A stretch of DNA of 64,000 nucleotides from Kineococcus aurantiacus (GTDB taxonomy: Bacteria; Actinomycetota; Actinomycetes; Actinomycetales; Kineococcaceae): NCBI RefSeq assembly GCF_013409345.1, contig NZ_JACCBB010000001.1, positions 4,712,001 through 4,776,000 of the forward strand. The letters are read 5' to 3'. Made by a program: the position numbers and the translations under genes. The stretch's first letter is position 1. Each line of letters starts with the position of its first letter. The notes under the pieces were generated by a model. The model was given only the letters and a program-made list of their open reading frames with translations, was not told the DNA's origin and searched no databases. This document shows positions 43,956-51,943 of the stretch, piece by piece.

Positions 43956-44630
43956 GTGTCTGAGCAGCCGGGGCCCGGCGCGGTGCCGGATGACGTCAGT
44001 GCTGTCCTGCGGGCGTTGACGCCGACTGATGCCCTGACCTGGGCGTTGCGGCCAGCGTCGCGTAGCCCAGGGCACCTGTCCCACGCGTGGGCGGTGGTGA
44101 GCGAGGAGGAGTTGGCCGCCGTGGCGGGCTTCTGCCCACCGCGGGTGCCGGCGGCGGCGATCGAAGGCTTGTGCGAGGTGTTGGCCGTGCCCGGGCGCCA
44201 CGGCAAGCCTCACCTCCAGCGTGAGGACTCGGGCAGGTCCTTCACCTCGTCGTTCGCGGTCTTCTACCTCCCGGAGTCCTCAACGTGGCGCACCATGAGG
44301 AGGTCTTCGGTACTGAGCAGCAACACCATGGCCCTCTACGTCAGAGAAGCTGATGAGCAAGAGTGGCCGAGGGACATGGGGCGGCGGTGGCAGGAGTTCG
44401 ACGCTGACGGTTCGGTGATTCCCCTGCAGGCTGCGTCGGACTTCGTGATCGTGACGGTCGCCGGTACTGCGGTGGGTGTCCAGGTCGATACCAGCGGAGC
44501 CATGGCCTTGGGGTGGTCGCTGCGCCGGGAGGTGCGGGGAGCTGACCGTCGCTGGGATGTGGAGCTGCATCTACGGCGTGAGCCTGAGGAGGCGCTGCGG
44601 CTGGTCCACGAGGCGGGGCTGCTGACCTGA
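43956..44630 (+). CDS. Hypothetical protein, paralogue of the gene at 41979
   Basis: A 224-residue soluble protein starting at GTG 43956 (MSEQPGPGAVPDDVSAVLRA). No family recognised. It shares with the 41979 product identical length and a C-terminal pattern VGVQ...DVE...P..A.RL. The N-terminal half (PTDALTWALRPASRSPGHLS, then HAWAVVSEEELAAVAGFCPP) appears unrelated, so the two may share only one domain. Candidate member of an immunity-like array. Confidence 0.65.
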   Translation: MSEQPGPGAVPDDVSAVLRALTPTDALTWALRPASRSPGHLSHAWAVVSEEELAAVAGFCPPRVPAAAIEGLCEVLAVPGRHGKPHLQREDSGRSFTSSFAVFYLPESSTWRTMRRSSVLSSNTMALYVREADEQEWPRDMGRRWQEFDADGSVIPLQAASDFVIVTVAGTAVGVQVDTSGAMALGWSLRREVRGADRRWDVELHLRREPEEALRLVHEAGLLT

Positions 44631-44670
44631 GCCGAGAGCGGCTTGCTGGGCCCAGTCACCGGCAGGCGAG

Positions 44671-44698
44671 ACGCCCAGATCACGCCATGACCGGACGC
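44671..44698 (+). repeat. Interspersed repeat, degenerate type A
   Basis: CACGCCATGACCGGACGC; a still weaker trace (CCGCGAGATGACGG) follows at 44733-44750. Confidence 0.6.
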
Positions 44699-44799
44699 AT
44701 GCGCAGCGCGCCTTGGCCGGATGCTGCAGCTGACCGCGAGATGACGGGGCTCGTCGGGTCATAGCTGATGAGCGGATGGTCGCCGGAAGCGCTGCGGGG

Positions 44800-45525
44800 T
44801 CAGGACCAGCCGACGCTGCGGTGGAAGGCCGGGTCGTCCAGGTAGTGCCGATAGCCGTCCTGACTGTGGATGACGCCGTGCTCGTCCTCCACAGCACGCC
44901 AGTCTTGCCATGCACCCGCATAGCGCAGGGAGATGACGCTTTGGACCGCTGCGGAGGAGGCGGTCGAGTCTTCCCAGAGGCCAGGATCGTCAGGCGTCGC
45001 CGCGGGACCTCCAGAGGTGGCGGTGAGAGCGTGCTTCTCGGCGAGGTCGGCGGTGGCGTGGAACATCGCGGCCAGCGAAGGAGCGATCAGGCGCCGACCG
45101 TCGACGCCGACGTCGATCAAGATCGCTGGTCGCTCGGCGGTCAGCTCCAAGGCGATGGAGTAGTGGCCTCCCTGTGTCAGCGGTAGCCATCCCCGGGGCC
45201 AGGGACCCATGAAGCCGTCGGAGCAGAAGTCCTGGTAGTTCCTAGTCATGTACTGCGCCGGGGTGAGCACGCCGGCGTTGAGGGTGGGCCACCACGCGAT
45301 GGACGATGCATCGGACTGTCCGTCGTGCCAGCGCAGGTAGGCGACCAGGTCGGGGGGCAGCGGCCAGGGGGCGGTGGCCTCGTGTAGCGCCTGCAGGTCT
45401 TGCTCAGTGGCTGGGGGGCGCAGGGTGGACTTCAGCACGGGTGCGCCGGTGGTGAGTGCGGCATCGAGCCGCTGCAGCGCTGAGGTGATGTCGTGCGTGT
45501 CCTCCACTTGGCCACGGTAGGACAC
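44800..45525 (-). CDS. SMI1/KNR4-family protein
   Basis: A 241-residue protein (GTG 45525) with the SMI1/KNR4 layout: RPPATEQDLQALHEATAPWP, LPPDLVAYLRWHDGQSD, WWPTLNAGVLTP, GWLPLTQGGHYSIALEL and DLAEKHALTA. In bacteria this superfamily supplies immunity proteins against polymorphic toxins, though many members stand alone. It is cytoplasmic. No toxin gene is adjacent, so it is an orphan. The minus-strand orientation interrupts the plus-strand run of neighbours. Confidence 0.75.
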   Translation of the reverse strand: MSYRGQVEDTHDITSALQRLDAALTTGAPVLKSTLRPPATEQDLQALHEATAPWPLPPDLVAYLRWHDGQSDASSIAWWPTLNAGVLTPAQYMTRNYQDFCSDGFMGPWPRGWLPLTQGGHYSIALELTAERPAILIDVGVDGRRLIAPSLAAMFHATADLAEKHALTATSGGPAATPDDPGLWEDSTASSAAVQSVISLRYAGAWQDWRAVEDEHGVIHSQDGYRHYLDDPAFHRSVGWS

Positions 45526-45623
45526 CGTTCAGCGGTCGAGCGGATACTCGGAGTCCGAGGTGGTCTTGATGAGTGGTGTGCTCGGTCATCGGCATGTCCG
45601 GATGTCGCCGGCTGCCCGTGCCT

Positions 45624-45657
45624 GCGCCCGGAAGGCGCATGACCGGTGGGTCTTCGC
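45624..45657 (+). repeat. Interspersed repeat, type A
   Basis: CGCCCGGAAGGCG followed by CATGACCGGTGGGTC. Confidence 0.65.
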
Positions 45658-45698
45658 GTCTCCCAGGCTTCGTCAGGTGCTGCTGGCAGGCTGTAAGG

Positions 45699-46217
45699 GT
45701 GGCGGATCGACTGCACGCACCAGGCCCTCCGCATCTGCAAGGCGCACCGTTGCAGGCGCTGCTAGGCGCCCTCGACGACCACCAGCACCTGGAGCGCCCG
45801 GCCGACTACGACCACGCCAGGACCCGGGCCCGCTTCGAGCAGCTGATCGCCGACCTCGAAGCGGCCTTCGGTTGCCGCTGCGAGGTGGATGGACAGGTGC
45901 AGGACGCCAGCCACCACGGGCGCATCACCGTCCCGGCCGTGGCCACGGCTTCGGGGGTGCCGCTGGTCGTGGTGCTCAGCAACTTCGCCGGCCTGGTCGT
46001 GTGCGCGGTGGACAACCCTGGTGCTCACAGTGATGAGGAGACCGACCTATTGGTCGATGCCGCTGACGCGGTCCGGATCCGTGCGGTCTTGTCGCGGCTG
46101 GACCTGACCCTGGTGCCGGAGGACCCGTTGTGGCGGGCCTACGACGGCGACGGGCCGCTGGGGCCTCACCTGGGGGCAGGTCGCACCTGGTTTGAGCGCT
46201 ACTTCGACTACCTCTAG
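45699..46217 (+). CDS. Hypothetical protein
   Basis: A 172-residue acidic protein. I start it at GTG 45699 (VADRLHAPGPPHLQ) with AAGGG directly upstream; the longer frame runs back through a repeat copy and is rejected. It contains a helical LEQ/ARFEQLIADLEAAFGCRC segment and a beta strand pattern (GVPLVVVLSNFAGLVVCAVD), ending RTWFERYFDYL. No family recognised; the aromatic acidic end is common in small immunity-type proteins. Confidence 0.6.
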   Translation: MADRLHAPGPPHLQGAPLQALLGALDDHQHLERPADYDHARTRARFEQLIADLEAAFGCRCEVDGQVQDASHHGRITVPAVATASGVPLVVVLSNFAGLVVCAVDNPGAHSDEETDLLVDAADAVRIRAVLSRLDLTLVPEDPLWRAYDGDGPLGPHLGAGRTWFERYFDYL

Positions 46218-46281
46218 AAGGTGGTCGGTGACCGGGTGCGTGAGGCGACGTCTTCGGGAAGCGCGGCTTGCGCCGTGACCT

Positions 46282-46359
46282 CGCCCGCAAGGCGCCATGA
46301 CCGGACGCGCCCGCAGGGCGCCATGACCGGACGCGCCCGCAGGGCGCCATGAGCGGGCG
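46282..46359 (+). repeat. Tandem triplet of type A repeats (26-bp units)
   Basis: Three head-to-tail 26-base units starting at 46282, 46308 and 46334, each CGCCCGCARGGCG plus CCATGACCGGACG. The first two differ at one base, the third has AGCGGGCG at its end. A degenerate fourth unit precedes them. Confidence 0.85.
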
Positions 46360-46383
46360 GTCTCAGTTGGTGGTCGGTGCGCG

Positions 46384-46995
46384 TCAGCCCAGGCCGCGAT
46401 AGACGCCGTCGGTTCCGGCGGCGTCCGCGAAGGACTCCCAGTCCATGTTCGCCAGCGAGAGGTTGTTCTCGATCGACCACATGGACGCGGGCACGGCGCG
46501 CAATTGGTGCGCCACCCCATCGCTGATGTAGATCACCAGAGCGGCTAGCTCCGGTGAGGACAGGGCGGCCGCGTCGGCGACGATGATCAACGCGTAGTCC
46601 GGCGCGGCAGCGGTGATGTCCTCGGCCGTGGCGTCCTGCCACCGGCGGTCCTCGACCGGGATGAAGCTGGGGAGGAAGCCCTCCTCGCTGGGTGTCTCCA
46701 GGGCTTCCAGCAGGGCGTTCCAGCGCTGAGGCTGGGAGAAGTCCGTGCGCACCAGCACGGTTCCTCGCTCGGTCGGTAGTGCGGCCAACTGTGAGCCTCC
46801 TTGATCGTCATCCGTGTCGTTCATCGGCGTCGGGTCGGGTGCTGCCTGGCCGGTCGGCTGGCTCGCAGACGGGCCGGAGGCGGCTGACGCCTCGACGAGG
46901 GTGACTCCTTGGTGGGAGGAGGTCGTGCCGGCGCAGCCGGGCAGCACGAGCGCCACTGCGATGAGCGCGGCCCTCGTCCGACGCGCCGACGGCAC
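46384..46995 (-). CDS. DUF6924-like lipoprotein
   Basis: A 203-residue protein (GTG 46995). A lipoprotein leader (AALIAVALVLPGC, Cys about 21) and a Ser/Asp-rich linker precede a domain of about 125 residues. In it, TVLVRTDFSQPQRWNALLEA, VEDRRWQDATAEDITA, MWSIENNLSLANMDWESFAD and GVYRGLG fit the DUF6924 pattern, which normally is a small cytoplasmic protein. Fusion to an export signal is notable. Function unknown; related domains are seen near immunity genes. Confidence 0.7.
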   Translation of the reverse strand: MPSARRTRAALIAVALVLPGCAGTTSSHQGVTLVEASAASGPSASQPTGQAAPDPTPMNDTDDDQGGSQLAALPTERGTVLVRTDFSQPQRWNALLEALETPSEEGFLPSFIPVEDRRWQDATAEDITAAAPDYALIIVADAAALSSPELAALVIYISDGVAHQLRAVPASMWSIENNLSLANMDWESFADAAGTDGVYRGLG

Positions 46996-47154
46996 CTGTG
47001 ACCTACCTCCCTGAGACGCTCACGCCGCGGCCTGGATGGTGCGACCGGACTTGCCTACCGCGTCCGGCTACGCGGACCCGTGTCCAGCGCGGAAGGTCAC
47101 CCATTCGGTCCTGCACCAGCCGTCCGCTCGTCGGCAAGACCGCGCGGTCGACGA

Positions 47155-47185
47155 GCACCCGGACGGCGCCATGACCGCGAAGTCG
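47155..47185 (+). repeat. Interspersed repeat, type A
   Basis: CACCCGGACGGCG plus CCATGACCGCGAAGTCG. Confidence 0.75.
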
Positions 47186-47243
47186 CTCTTGTCACGAGGT
47201 GACCTCACGTCAGGACTCCGTTCCCGCAACCGAGCTTCGAGCT

Positions 47244-47744
47244 TCAGCTGTACGGAGACAAGCTCTCGGCCTCGATCTTGCCCTCGGTCAACCACAGCAA
47301 GACAGGCCGCGGCTCTTCTCCGTACTCGATGTAGCCCAGCAAGATCGGACGCAACGGGTGCCCCTGCAGGTAGGGCCCCAACCAGCGCAAAGCAGGAACG
47401 ATGCCTTCAGGCCAGGTCTTGATGGCCCACCGGCAGGTCAGGGTCCACCTGTGCGCTTGCGTCCACACCAGCTGTGCGCTGGGCGAGCACGAGACGCTCA
47501 TGGAGTGGCTGAACCAGCCGGCCCAGTCATGCAGCCACGGAGTGGGGTCCTCAGTGGGGTCAGAGAGCTCGTCACTGGGTTCCCAGTCCTCGTCAGGGTC
47601 GATTACGTGCGGAGCTGGCAGCGGCGGGGCCGGCTCCTGCCAGGACTCCCGCGGGACCGCCAGGGCTGAGAACGCGGCCAGGACGTGGTCGGGGGTGTCC
47701 GGACGGAACGAGAAACCGAGCACGACCTCGGAGAAGGAGCCCAT
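47244..47744 (-). CDS. Hypothetical protein
   Basis: A 166-residue acidic, tryptophan-rich protein starting MGSFSEVVLGFSFRPDTPDH at ATG 47744. No signal or membrane segment. The middle (DEDWEPSDELSDPTEDPTPW) is highly acidic. The C-terminal part (RPILLGYIEYGEEPRPVLLW) resembles beta-hairpin ends. It is not assigned to a family. Coding character is supported by normal amino-acid composition and low arginine. Confidence 0.65.
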   Translation of the reverse strand: MGSFSEVVLGFSFRPDTPDHVLAAFSALAVPRESWQEPAPPLPAPHVIDPDEDWEPSDELSDPTEDPTPWLHDWAGWFSHSMSVSCSPSAQLVWTQAHRWTLTCRWAIKTWPEGIVPALRWLGPYLQGHPLRPILLGYIEYGEEPRPVLLWLTEGKIEAESLSPYS

Positions 47745-47877
47745 CGGCTGAGGCTAGAACGGCACGTGTGTCGTGCACTGGGGGCAGGAGCTCGGGTTCA
47801 TCCGTTCAGCCGCACAGTGATGAGTCGTCCGCTCCTAGCGCTCTTCGGCATGTGCGTGTGGTCGACGACGTTCTGGC

Positions 47878-47899
47878 CAGCGCCATGACCGTGCGGGTC
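47878..47899 (+). repeat. Interspersed repeat, type A half copy
   Basis: CAGCGCCATGACCGTGCGGG; hairpin side lost. Confidence 0.6.
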
Positions 47900-47976
47900 A
47901 AGCCGTGCCCCGTTGCCGAGTGCGCCTCAGGATGCAGCCCTTGTCCGCGACTCTCGTCTGAGCCAGAGTGATCACC

Positions 47977-48561
47977 ATGCGGATGGCCGGTGCGCCGAGT
48001 TGGCAGGTCCGGAGCGGCTTCGATGGCCCGCTGACGCTGGCCTTGTACGTGCGAGACGTCGCCGGCTTGGGCCGCTACGCCTCCGCCGAGCCGGACCTGC
48101 CGGTGCTGCAACCGCCGGTTCCGGCTCAGCCGGTGCAGGCGGACCTGGCCGAGGTGGTCCGGCAGTGGCAGCGATGGTGGCCGCGGATGCTAGCTGAACG
48201 TTCTGAGGACGCGGCCCCCTTCGGCCCGCCGTACTGGCCGGGCCTGGAGGACCTGCCGGTGTTGCGGGCCTTGGTCGAGGAGCACTTCGAGGCGTTCAGC
48301 GGCTGGAGTCGTCAGGTGCAGCTGGCTGAGCAGGCCCGTGCTCGGCGTGGCTCCTTGGGGCTGGTGCACTTCGTCAACGGCTACGAACGGCGGCTGGGTC
48401 GTCCGGTGCGGCCCTTCCGGTTGGACCTGCGTGAGGTGCCGGTCGAAGGCCGCGGGGGGTGGGTCCTCAGCGCTGGTGCTGTGGTGGTCAGCTCCGCGCT
48501 CCTCGATGACGAGGCGAGCTTGATGCAGTTCCTGCAGCCGGTCATCGACGACTTGGCCTAA
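47977..48561 (+). CDS. Hypothetical protein
   Basis: A 194-residue soluble protein from ATG 47977 (MRMAGAPSWQVRSGFDGPLT); an in-frame GTG at 47968 is the alternative. It contains a VVRQWQRWWPRMLAERS helix, RALVEEHFEAFSGWSRQ, and a closing beta-rich part ending LQPVIDDLA. No family is recognised. A repeat copy begins four bases after its stop, as for several neighbours. Confidence 0.6.
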   Translation: MRMAGAPSWQVRSGFDGPLTLALYVRDVAGLGRYASAEPDLPVLQPPVPAQPVQADLAEVVRQWQRWWPRMLAERSEDAAPFGPPYWPGLEDLPVLRALVEEHFEAFSGWSRQVQLAEQARARRGSLGLVHFVNGYERRLGRPVRPFRLDLREVPVEGRGGWVLSAGAVVVSSALLDDEASLMQFLQPVIDDLA

Positions 48562-48564
48562 GCG

Positions 48565-48593
48565 TCGCCCGCAGGGCGCCATGACCGCGAGGT
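48565..48593 (+). repeat. Interspersed repeat, type A
   Basis: CGCCCGCAGGGCG hairpin plus CCATGACCGCGAGG, just after a stop codon. Confidence 0.8.
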
Positions 48594-48678
48594 GGGTACT
48601 CGCTCCTTGGGGTCTCGGCCGCCGCTGCTGTTGGAGGCTCGTGACCTTGCACTGTCACGATGGGTGACCGTGGCGAGG

Positions 48679-49098
48679 ATGAAGGGCCCGTGGTCGTGGC
48701 TGCTGGCGGTGATCTGGCTGGGCTTTGCAGCCATGGGCGCGATGATCTTGAGTGAGGACCACACTCCTGGCGGGCTGATCATCGGCGCTGCGGTCTTGGC
48801 GACGGGGTTGTTCTGCGGGGCGCGGGCTGCGCTAAGCCACGTTCGGCTGACCGATGAGGGGCTGGTGTACGTCGGGTACGCAAGGACGCGACGTGTGCCG
48901 TGGACTCAGGTGAGTGAGGTGGTGGTCGCCGAGCTCGGATCGGCACTGCCGATCACGACGGTGGGGGTGTCGGTGCGGCTGTACGACGCCACCGAGGTTG
49001 AGTTGCCTGCACTGGCTGGCTTCGCGGTGGCTGGGCATAACCGCCGTGTGCAGCGTCTGGTAGATGCTGCGGAGCGACGCCGAGCTGGTAAGGGCTGA
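48679..49098 (+). CDS. Small two-helix membrane protein with PH-like domain
   Basis: A 139-residue protein. Two N-terminal membrane helices (SWLLAVIWLGFAAMGAMIL and GGLIIGAAVLATGLFCGAR) precede a domain of about 75 residues, VRLTDEGLVYVGYARTRRVP, then WTQVSEVVVAELGS and VSVRLYDATEVELPAL. This is the strand pattern of small bacterial PH-like (bPH) domains. Start uncertain: ATG 48679 used, GTG 48664 or 48670 possible. Role unknown. Confidence 0.65.
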   Translation: MKGPWSWLLAVIWLGFAAMGAMILSEDHTPGGLIIGAAVLATGLFCGARAALSHVRLTDEGLVYVGYARTRRVPWTQVSEVVVAELGSALPITTVGVSVRLYDATEVELPALAGFAVAGHNRRVQRLVDAAERRRAGKG

Positions 49099-49121
49099 TG
49101 TAGGCGCTGAGTCGAGGAAAC

Positions 49122-49206
49122 AGGCGCGGATCGCGCCATGACCGTGTGCAGCGCGGCTCGCGCCAGGACCGTGACCTCGCCTCCAAGGTGCCATGACGGT
49201 GACATG
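49122..49206 (+). repeat. Type A composite with spacer
   Basis: CGCGCCATGACCGTG, spacer GCAGCGCGGCTCG, second core CGCCAGGACCGTGACC, then a third degenerate CCATGACGGTGAC. Confidence 0.75.
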
Positions 49207-49236
49207 CCGCGACGGAGCCTGCGCCAGTCCGAACGA

Positions 49237-49494
49237 TCAGCGTCGAACCTTTCGCCCGACCTTGGACGCCACATAGGCCACCGTCCCCACGACAGCTGCC
49301 TGGACCAATGCTTCCCCCCAGCGGGGCCAAGACAGGGCGTCCAGTAGGTAGCTAAGACCGATGAAGGTCACGAAGCAGACCAGCAGCACTACTGGCAACC
49401 AGGCGAGGGAGCCTTGCCGACGAGGTCCATCAGATGGTTCTGACACCCGTTCACCATGACACCGCGCCAAGGTCTCGTGGTCACCTTCCACCAT
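49237..49494 (-). CDS. Small membrane protein
   Basis: An 85-residue protein from ATG 49494 (MVEGDHETLARCHGERVSEP): a polar N-terminus, then two membrane helices (LAWLPVVLLVCFVTFIGLSYL and EALVQAAVVGTVAYVA) and a basic tail (SKVGRKVRR). Upstream in-frame starts run into the repeat copies at 49520-49602 and are rejected. Family unknown. Confidence 0.5.
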   Translation of the reverse strand: MVEGDHETLARCHGERVSEPSDGPRRQGSLAWLPVVLLVCFVTFIGLSYLLDALSWPRWGEALVQAAVVGTVAYVASKVGRKVRR

Positions 49495-49519
49495 CTGAAG
49501 CGCTAATGATCTTGCGCTC

Positions 49520-49602
49520 TTCGGCATGACCGCTGGGTCGTCGAGCATGCGGACGGCGCCGTGACCGTGCCCAGCGCGGCTCGCGCCATGACCGCGACCT
49601 CG
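49520..49602 (+). repeat. Type A composite with spacer
   Basis: CGGCATGACCGCTGGGTCG, then GGACGGCGCCGTGACCGTG, spacer CCCAGCGCGGCTCG, and CGCCATGACCGCGACC. Third composite of this layout. Confidence 0.75.
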
Positions 49603-49656
49603 TCCTCGGGGGATTTGTCCCACCACGGACCGCACCGGTGCGGCAGCCTGGCCGGC

Positions 49657-50130
49657 ATGAGCAGCTTCTCGGTCATGGCGTCAGTACAGATGCGCGGCGC
49701 CGGCCCTGACCTGCCTCTGCCACGAGTGGGGCTCATCGCCGCTCCAGACCGACCACTGCAGCACGACCAGGACGAGCGGGACGATCTGCAGGACTGGCCT
49801 TTCCCGGTCAGCGTGGACTTCGCCAGCCCCACCGGCGTGGGGCGCTACGCCGTAGTCCAGACAGTGTCGCAGCGCGTGACCTCGGCCGGGGCGGCGTTGG
49901 TGCTCGACAGCGCCTCAGGAGGTGAGCCGTGGCAGCCGCGACCGAAAGCCTTGGGCTGGGACCCGGAGGACTGGGGGATGCGCTGGCCCTTCGACGGGTG
50001 GTGGGTGTGGGCGGACTTCACCAGCGACTTCGCGGGGCCGGCAATCTTCACCGTTACCGCACCGGTGCGGTGGGGACCTGATCACAGGCGGGCAGAGGTG
50101 GTGCTGACGCTGACGGTGACAGGGCACTGA
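49657..50130 (+). CDS. Hypothetical protein
   Basis: A 157-residue protein from ATG 49657 (MSSFSVMASVQMRGAGPDLP). The middle and end are beta-rich (FPVSVDFASPTGVGRYAVV, FTVTAPVRWGPDH, AEVVLTLTVTG). The segment WDPEDWGMRWPFDGWWVWAD is strikingly tryptophan-rich. No signal peptide. Not assigned to a family. The longer frame from 49561 reads through repeat DNA (MTVPSAARAMT) and is not used. Confidence 0.6.
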   Translation: MSSFSVMASVQMRGAGPDLPLPRVGLIAAPDRPLQHDQDERDDLQDWPFPVSVDFASPTGVGRYAVVQTVSQRVTSAGAALVLDSASGGEPWQPRPKALGWDPEDWGMRWPFDGWWVWADFTSDFAGPAIFTVTAPVRWGPDHRRAEVVLTLTVTGH

Positions 50131-50174
50131 GCCTGGCGCTGAGGTGCTCGTCTGCCCGGCCACGGAGTGGCCGA

Positions 50175-50201
50175 CCGCCCGGACGGCGCCATGACCGTGC
50201 G
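50175..50201 (+). repeat. Interspersed repeat, type A
   Basis: CGCCCGGACGGCGCCATGAC followed by CGTGCG. Confidence 0.75.
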
Positions 50202-50218
50202 CCGCGTGGCGGTGGGGC

Positions 50219-50653
50219 TCAGATGAGCCAGACGTCCTGCTCAGGCTGGGCGTTGCAGTCCGTCAAGGCCTGAGCAAGCTCGTCGGAGCTGGCGCTGAGC
50301 GATGAGGCCGGCACCGCGCCCCCGCCGAGTTCGGTCTGCTCGCCGAGGGTGAGGGTGTGCCCGCCGGGCATGGTGAGGGTGGACGTGGTGGTGTCCCAGG
50401 TGGTGCCCGCCGGCCAGATCACCAGCAGGTCCTCCAGCCCGATGCAGGGACCGACGCGAGCCAAGCGGCCGGTGATGACCGCGGTCATGCTCCCGTTGCC
50501 GTCGTCGGAGGCGACGATGATCTCGCCTTCTCGGGCGGCGGTGAGCTCGAGGCTGGCGTCGTCACGGGCACAGCTGCTCAAGCCGGCAATCAAGCCGGCG
50601 GTGATGATCGTGATCACGATCGCGCCAGTGCGCCGCTTCGGCGGTCTCTTCAC
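50219..50653 (-). CDS. Hypothetical lipoprotein
   Basis: A 144-residue exported lipoprotein (GTG 50653): basic start KRPPKRR, hydrophobic IVITIITAGLIAG and lipobox LSSC (Cys 28). The mature part is beta-rich with LLVIWPAGTTWDTTTSTLTM and GGHTLTLGEQTELGGG, a small OB/beta-barrel-like pattern recurring in actinobacterial lipoproteins, and two further cysteines that could pair. No partner gene. Confidence 0.65.
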   Translation of the reverse strand: MKRPPKRRTGAIVITIITAGLIAGLSSCARDDASLELTAAREGEIIVASDDGNGSMTAVITGRLARVGPCIGLEDLLVIWPAGTTWDTTTSTLTMPGGHTLTLGEQTELGGGAVPASSLSASSDELAQALTDCNAQPEQDVWLI

Positions 50654-50713
50654 GGCCCTGGGACGTTCGGTGGCTCGTGCTGGTTGCGTACGACGGACGC
50701 CGCGACGGCACCA

Positions 50714-50767
50714 TCTCTGCGGGATGACCGTGCGGTCTCGCGCACCGCGGGATGACCGTGATGTCGC
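50714..50767 (+). repeat. Type B repeat doublet
   Basis: CTCTGCGGGATGACCGTGCG, then CGCACCGCGGGATGACCGTG. Confidence 0.75.
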
Positions 50768-50844
50768 CCATGCCCGGGGCCGACGTGAGACGGTGCCAGG
50801 GTGATGGTGAGCTGCTCCAGCCCTCTCGCATCGTGGGCTGTCTC

Positions 50845-51084
50845 ATGTGGATGAGGGAGCGACCCGGAGGTCCACTTCGACCCCGAGTGCGCTGGATCAT
50901 GACCTTCGTCTACGCCGTAGTGGGCGTGGGTGGCGGCCTCGTCTTCATCGTTCGAGGTGCCCGGGATGGAGATGACTTCTTCTACTGGCTCGCCGCTGCC
51001 AACGCAGTCTTCTGGCTTGGCCTGTTGGTCGCGATTCTCGTCGTCGACAACCGTCGACGGCGTGCGGTGGGTGGGACGTCATAG
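50845..51084 (+). CDS. Small two-helix membrane protein
   Basis: A 79-residue protein from ATG 50845 (MWMRERPGGPLRPRVRWIMT): basic N-terminus, two membrane helices (FVYAVVGVGGGLVFIV and YWLAAANAVFWLGLLVAILV) and a basic tail (DNRRRRAVGGTS). Both ends cytoplasmic by the positive-inside rule. No homologue recognised. The frame upstream of this start overlaps a repeat doublet. Confidence 0.5.
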   Translation: MWMRERPGGPLRPRVRWIMTFVYAVVGVGGGLVFIVRGARDGDDFFYWLAAANAVFWLGLLVAILVVDNRRRRAVGGTS

Positions 51085-51126
51085 AAGCCTCTTGGTGATC
51101 TTCCACTGACTGAGTGACCGCCTGCA

Positions 51127-51200
51127 CTTCGGTATGACCCCGACCGCGCGCTGCGCGGGATGACCGTGCGCCGCTCGCACCGCGGGATGACCGGAAGGTC
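51127..51200 (+). repeat. Type B repeat cluster
   Basis: CTTCGGTATGACC, then GCTGCGCGGGATGACCGTGC, spacer GCCGCTCG, and CACCGCGGGATGACCGGAAG; close copy of the doublet at 42773. Confidence 0.75.
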
Positions 51201-51210
51201 TTGCCTCTCT

Positions 51211-51804
51211 TCAGCGCCGTCCGCGGTACCGCGAGCTGGACCGGCGAGAAGCCGACGTAGCCGGGGCGGTCTTAGGTGCCATCAGTGAGGTGAAAGGCGT
51301 TCCGTGCTCAGCGCACGCCCGCTGCACAGCTTGGATCGCCTCAGCCTGTTCGTCTTCGTCGAGCAGCAGCAGGTCTGTGACGTAGGAGACTCCGTCGCTG
51401 CCCTTCCAGGAGGCACTGGGCTGGTGGAACAAGGTGAGGTAGGTGTGCGCCGTCGCAGGAGCGCGGCCACCCAGGCTCCACTGCGGGTGCTTGGCCCAGC
51501 GGCCCATCTCCACTTTCTGCAGCTGCGTCCAGGCGATCTGCCCGCGCAGCCGGCGCCGGTTGCGCCACAGCAGGTGGGTGCCGTCGTCGTGGGCGCTGTT
51601 GTGGGCCAGGACGTGGCGCCACCACAGCCAGCGCAGAGTGCTTACCGCCAGGGGTGCTGCGGCGATCTGTACGAAGAAGAGGTCCCGGGTCAGCAGGGTC
51701 ACCACCGTCAGGGGGATGGTGAGCACCATGGCGGGAGTGAAGGCACGCCAGGCGTGGCGGGCGGAGCTGGTGAGCAGCATCCGCTCGGTGGCGGTGGAAG
51801 GCAC
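51211..51804 (-). CDS. Two-helix membrane protein
   Basis: A 197-residue protein (GTG 51804): two membrane helices (FTPAMVLTIPLTVVTLL and LFFVQIAAAPLAVSTL, residues about 22-58). A soluble region follows with WRNRRRLRGQIAWTQLQKVE, reminiscent of PH-like domains in which a Trp/Thr-Gln-Leu stretch opens a strand, and then VTDLLLLDEDEQAEAIQAVQ. The tail is Ser/Arg-rich. Function unknown; an overall layout similar to the 48679 product. Confidence 0.6.
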   Translation of the reverse strand: MPSTATERMLLTSSARHAWRAFTPAMVLTIPLTVVTLLTRDLFFVQIAAAPLAVSTLRWLWWRHVLAHNSAHDDGTHLLWRNRRRLRGQIAWTQLQKVEMGRWAKHPQWSLGGRAPATAHTYLTLFHQPSASWKGSDGVSYVTDLLLLDEDEQAEAIQAVQRACAEHGTPFTSLMAPKTAPATSASRRSSSRYRGRR

Positions 51805-51861
51805 CCTTCACGCTACGGCAGATGGGGCCGTGTCCTGGAGTGATCCAGGCTGCTGCACCCA

Positions 51862-51883
51862 GAGAGCGGGATGACCGTGCGGT
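51862..51883 (+). repeat. Interspersed repeat, type B
   Basis: AGAGCGGGATGACCGTGCGG single copy. Confidence 0.7.
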
Positions 51884-51943
51884 AGCTATGCAGACCTCTC
51901 AACCACCGCAGCAGTCCTCGCGGCAATCGATCACGATGGTCAC

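Noticed and set aside
49561-49656. ATG codons inside the repeat cores used as gene starts (MTVPSAARAM and similar)
   Set aside because: The same peptide appears wherever a repeat occurs; the downstream ATG codons give protein-like starts instead.
42773-51200. Repeat family as a CRISPR array
   Set aside because: Units are single or double, spaced by whole genes, without regular spacers or cas genes.
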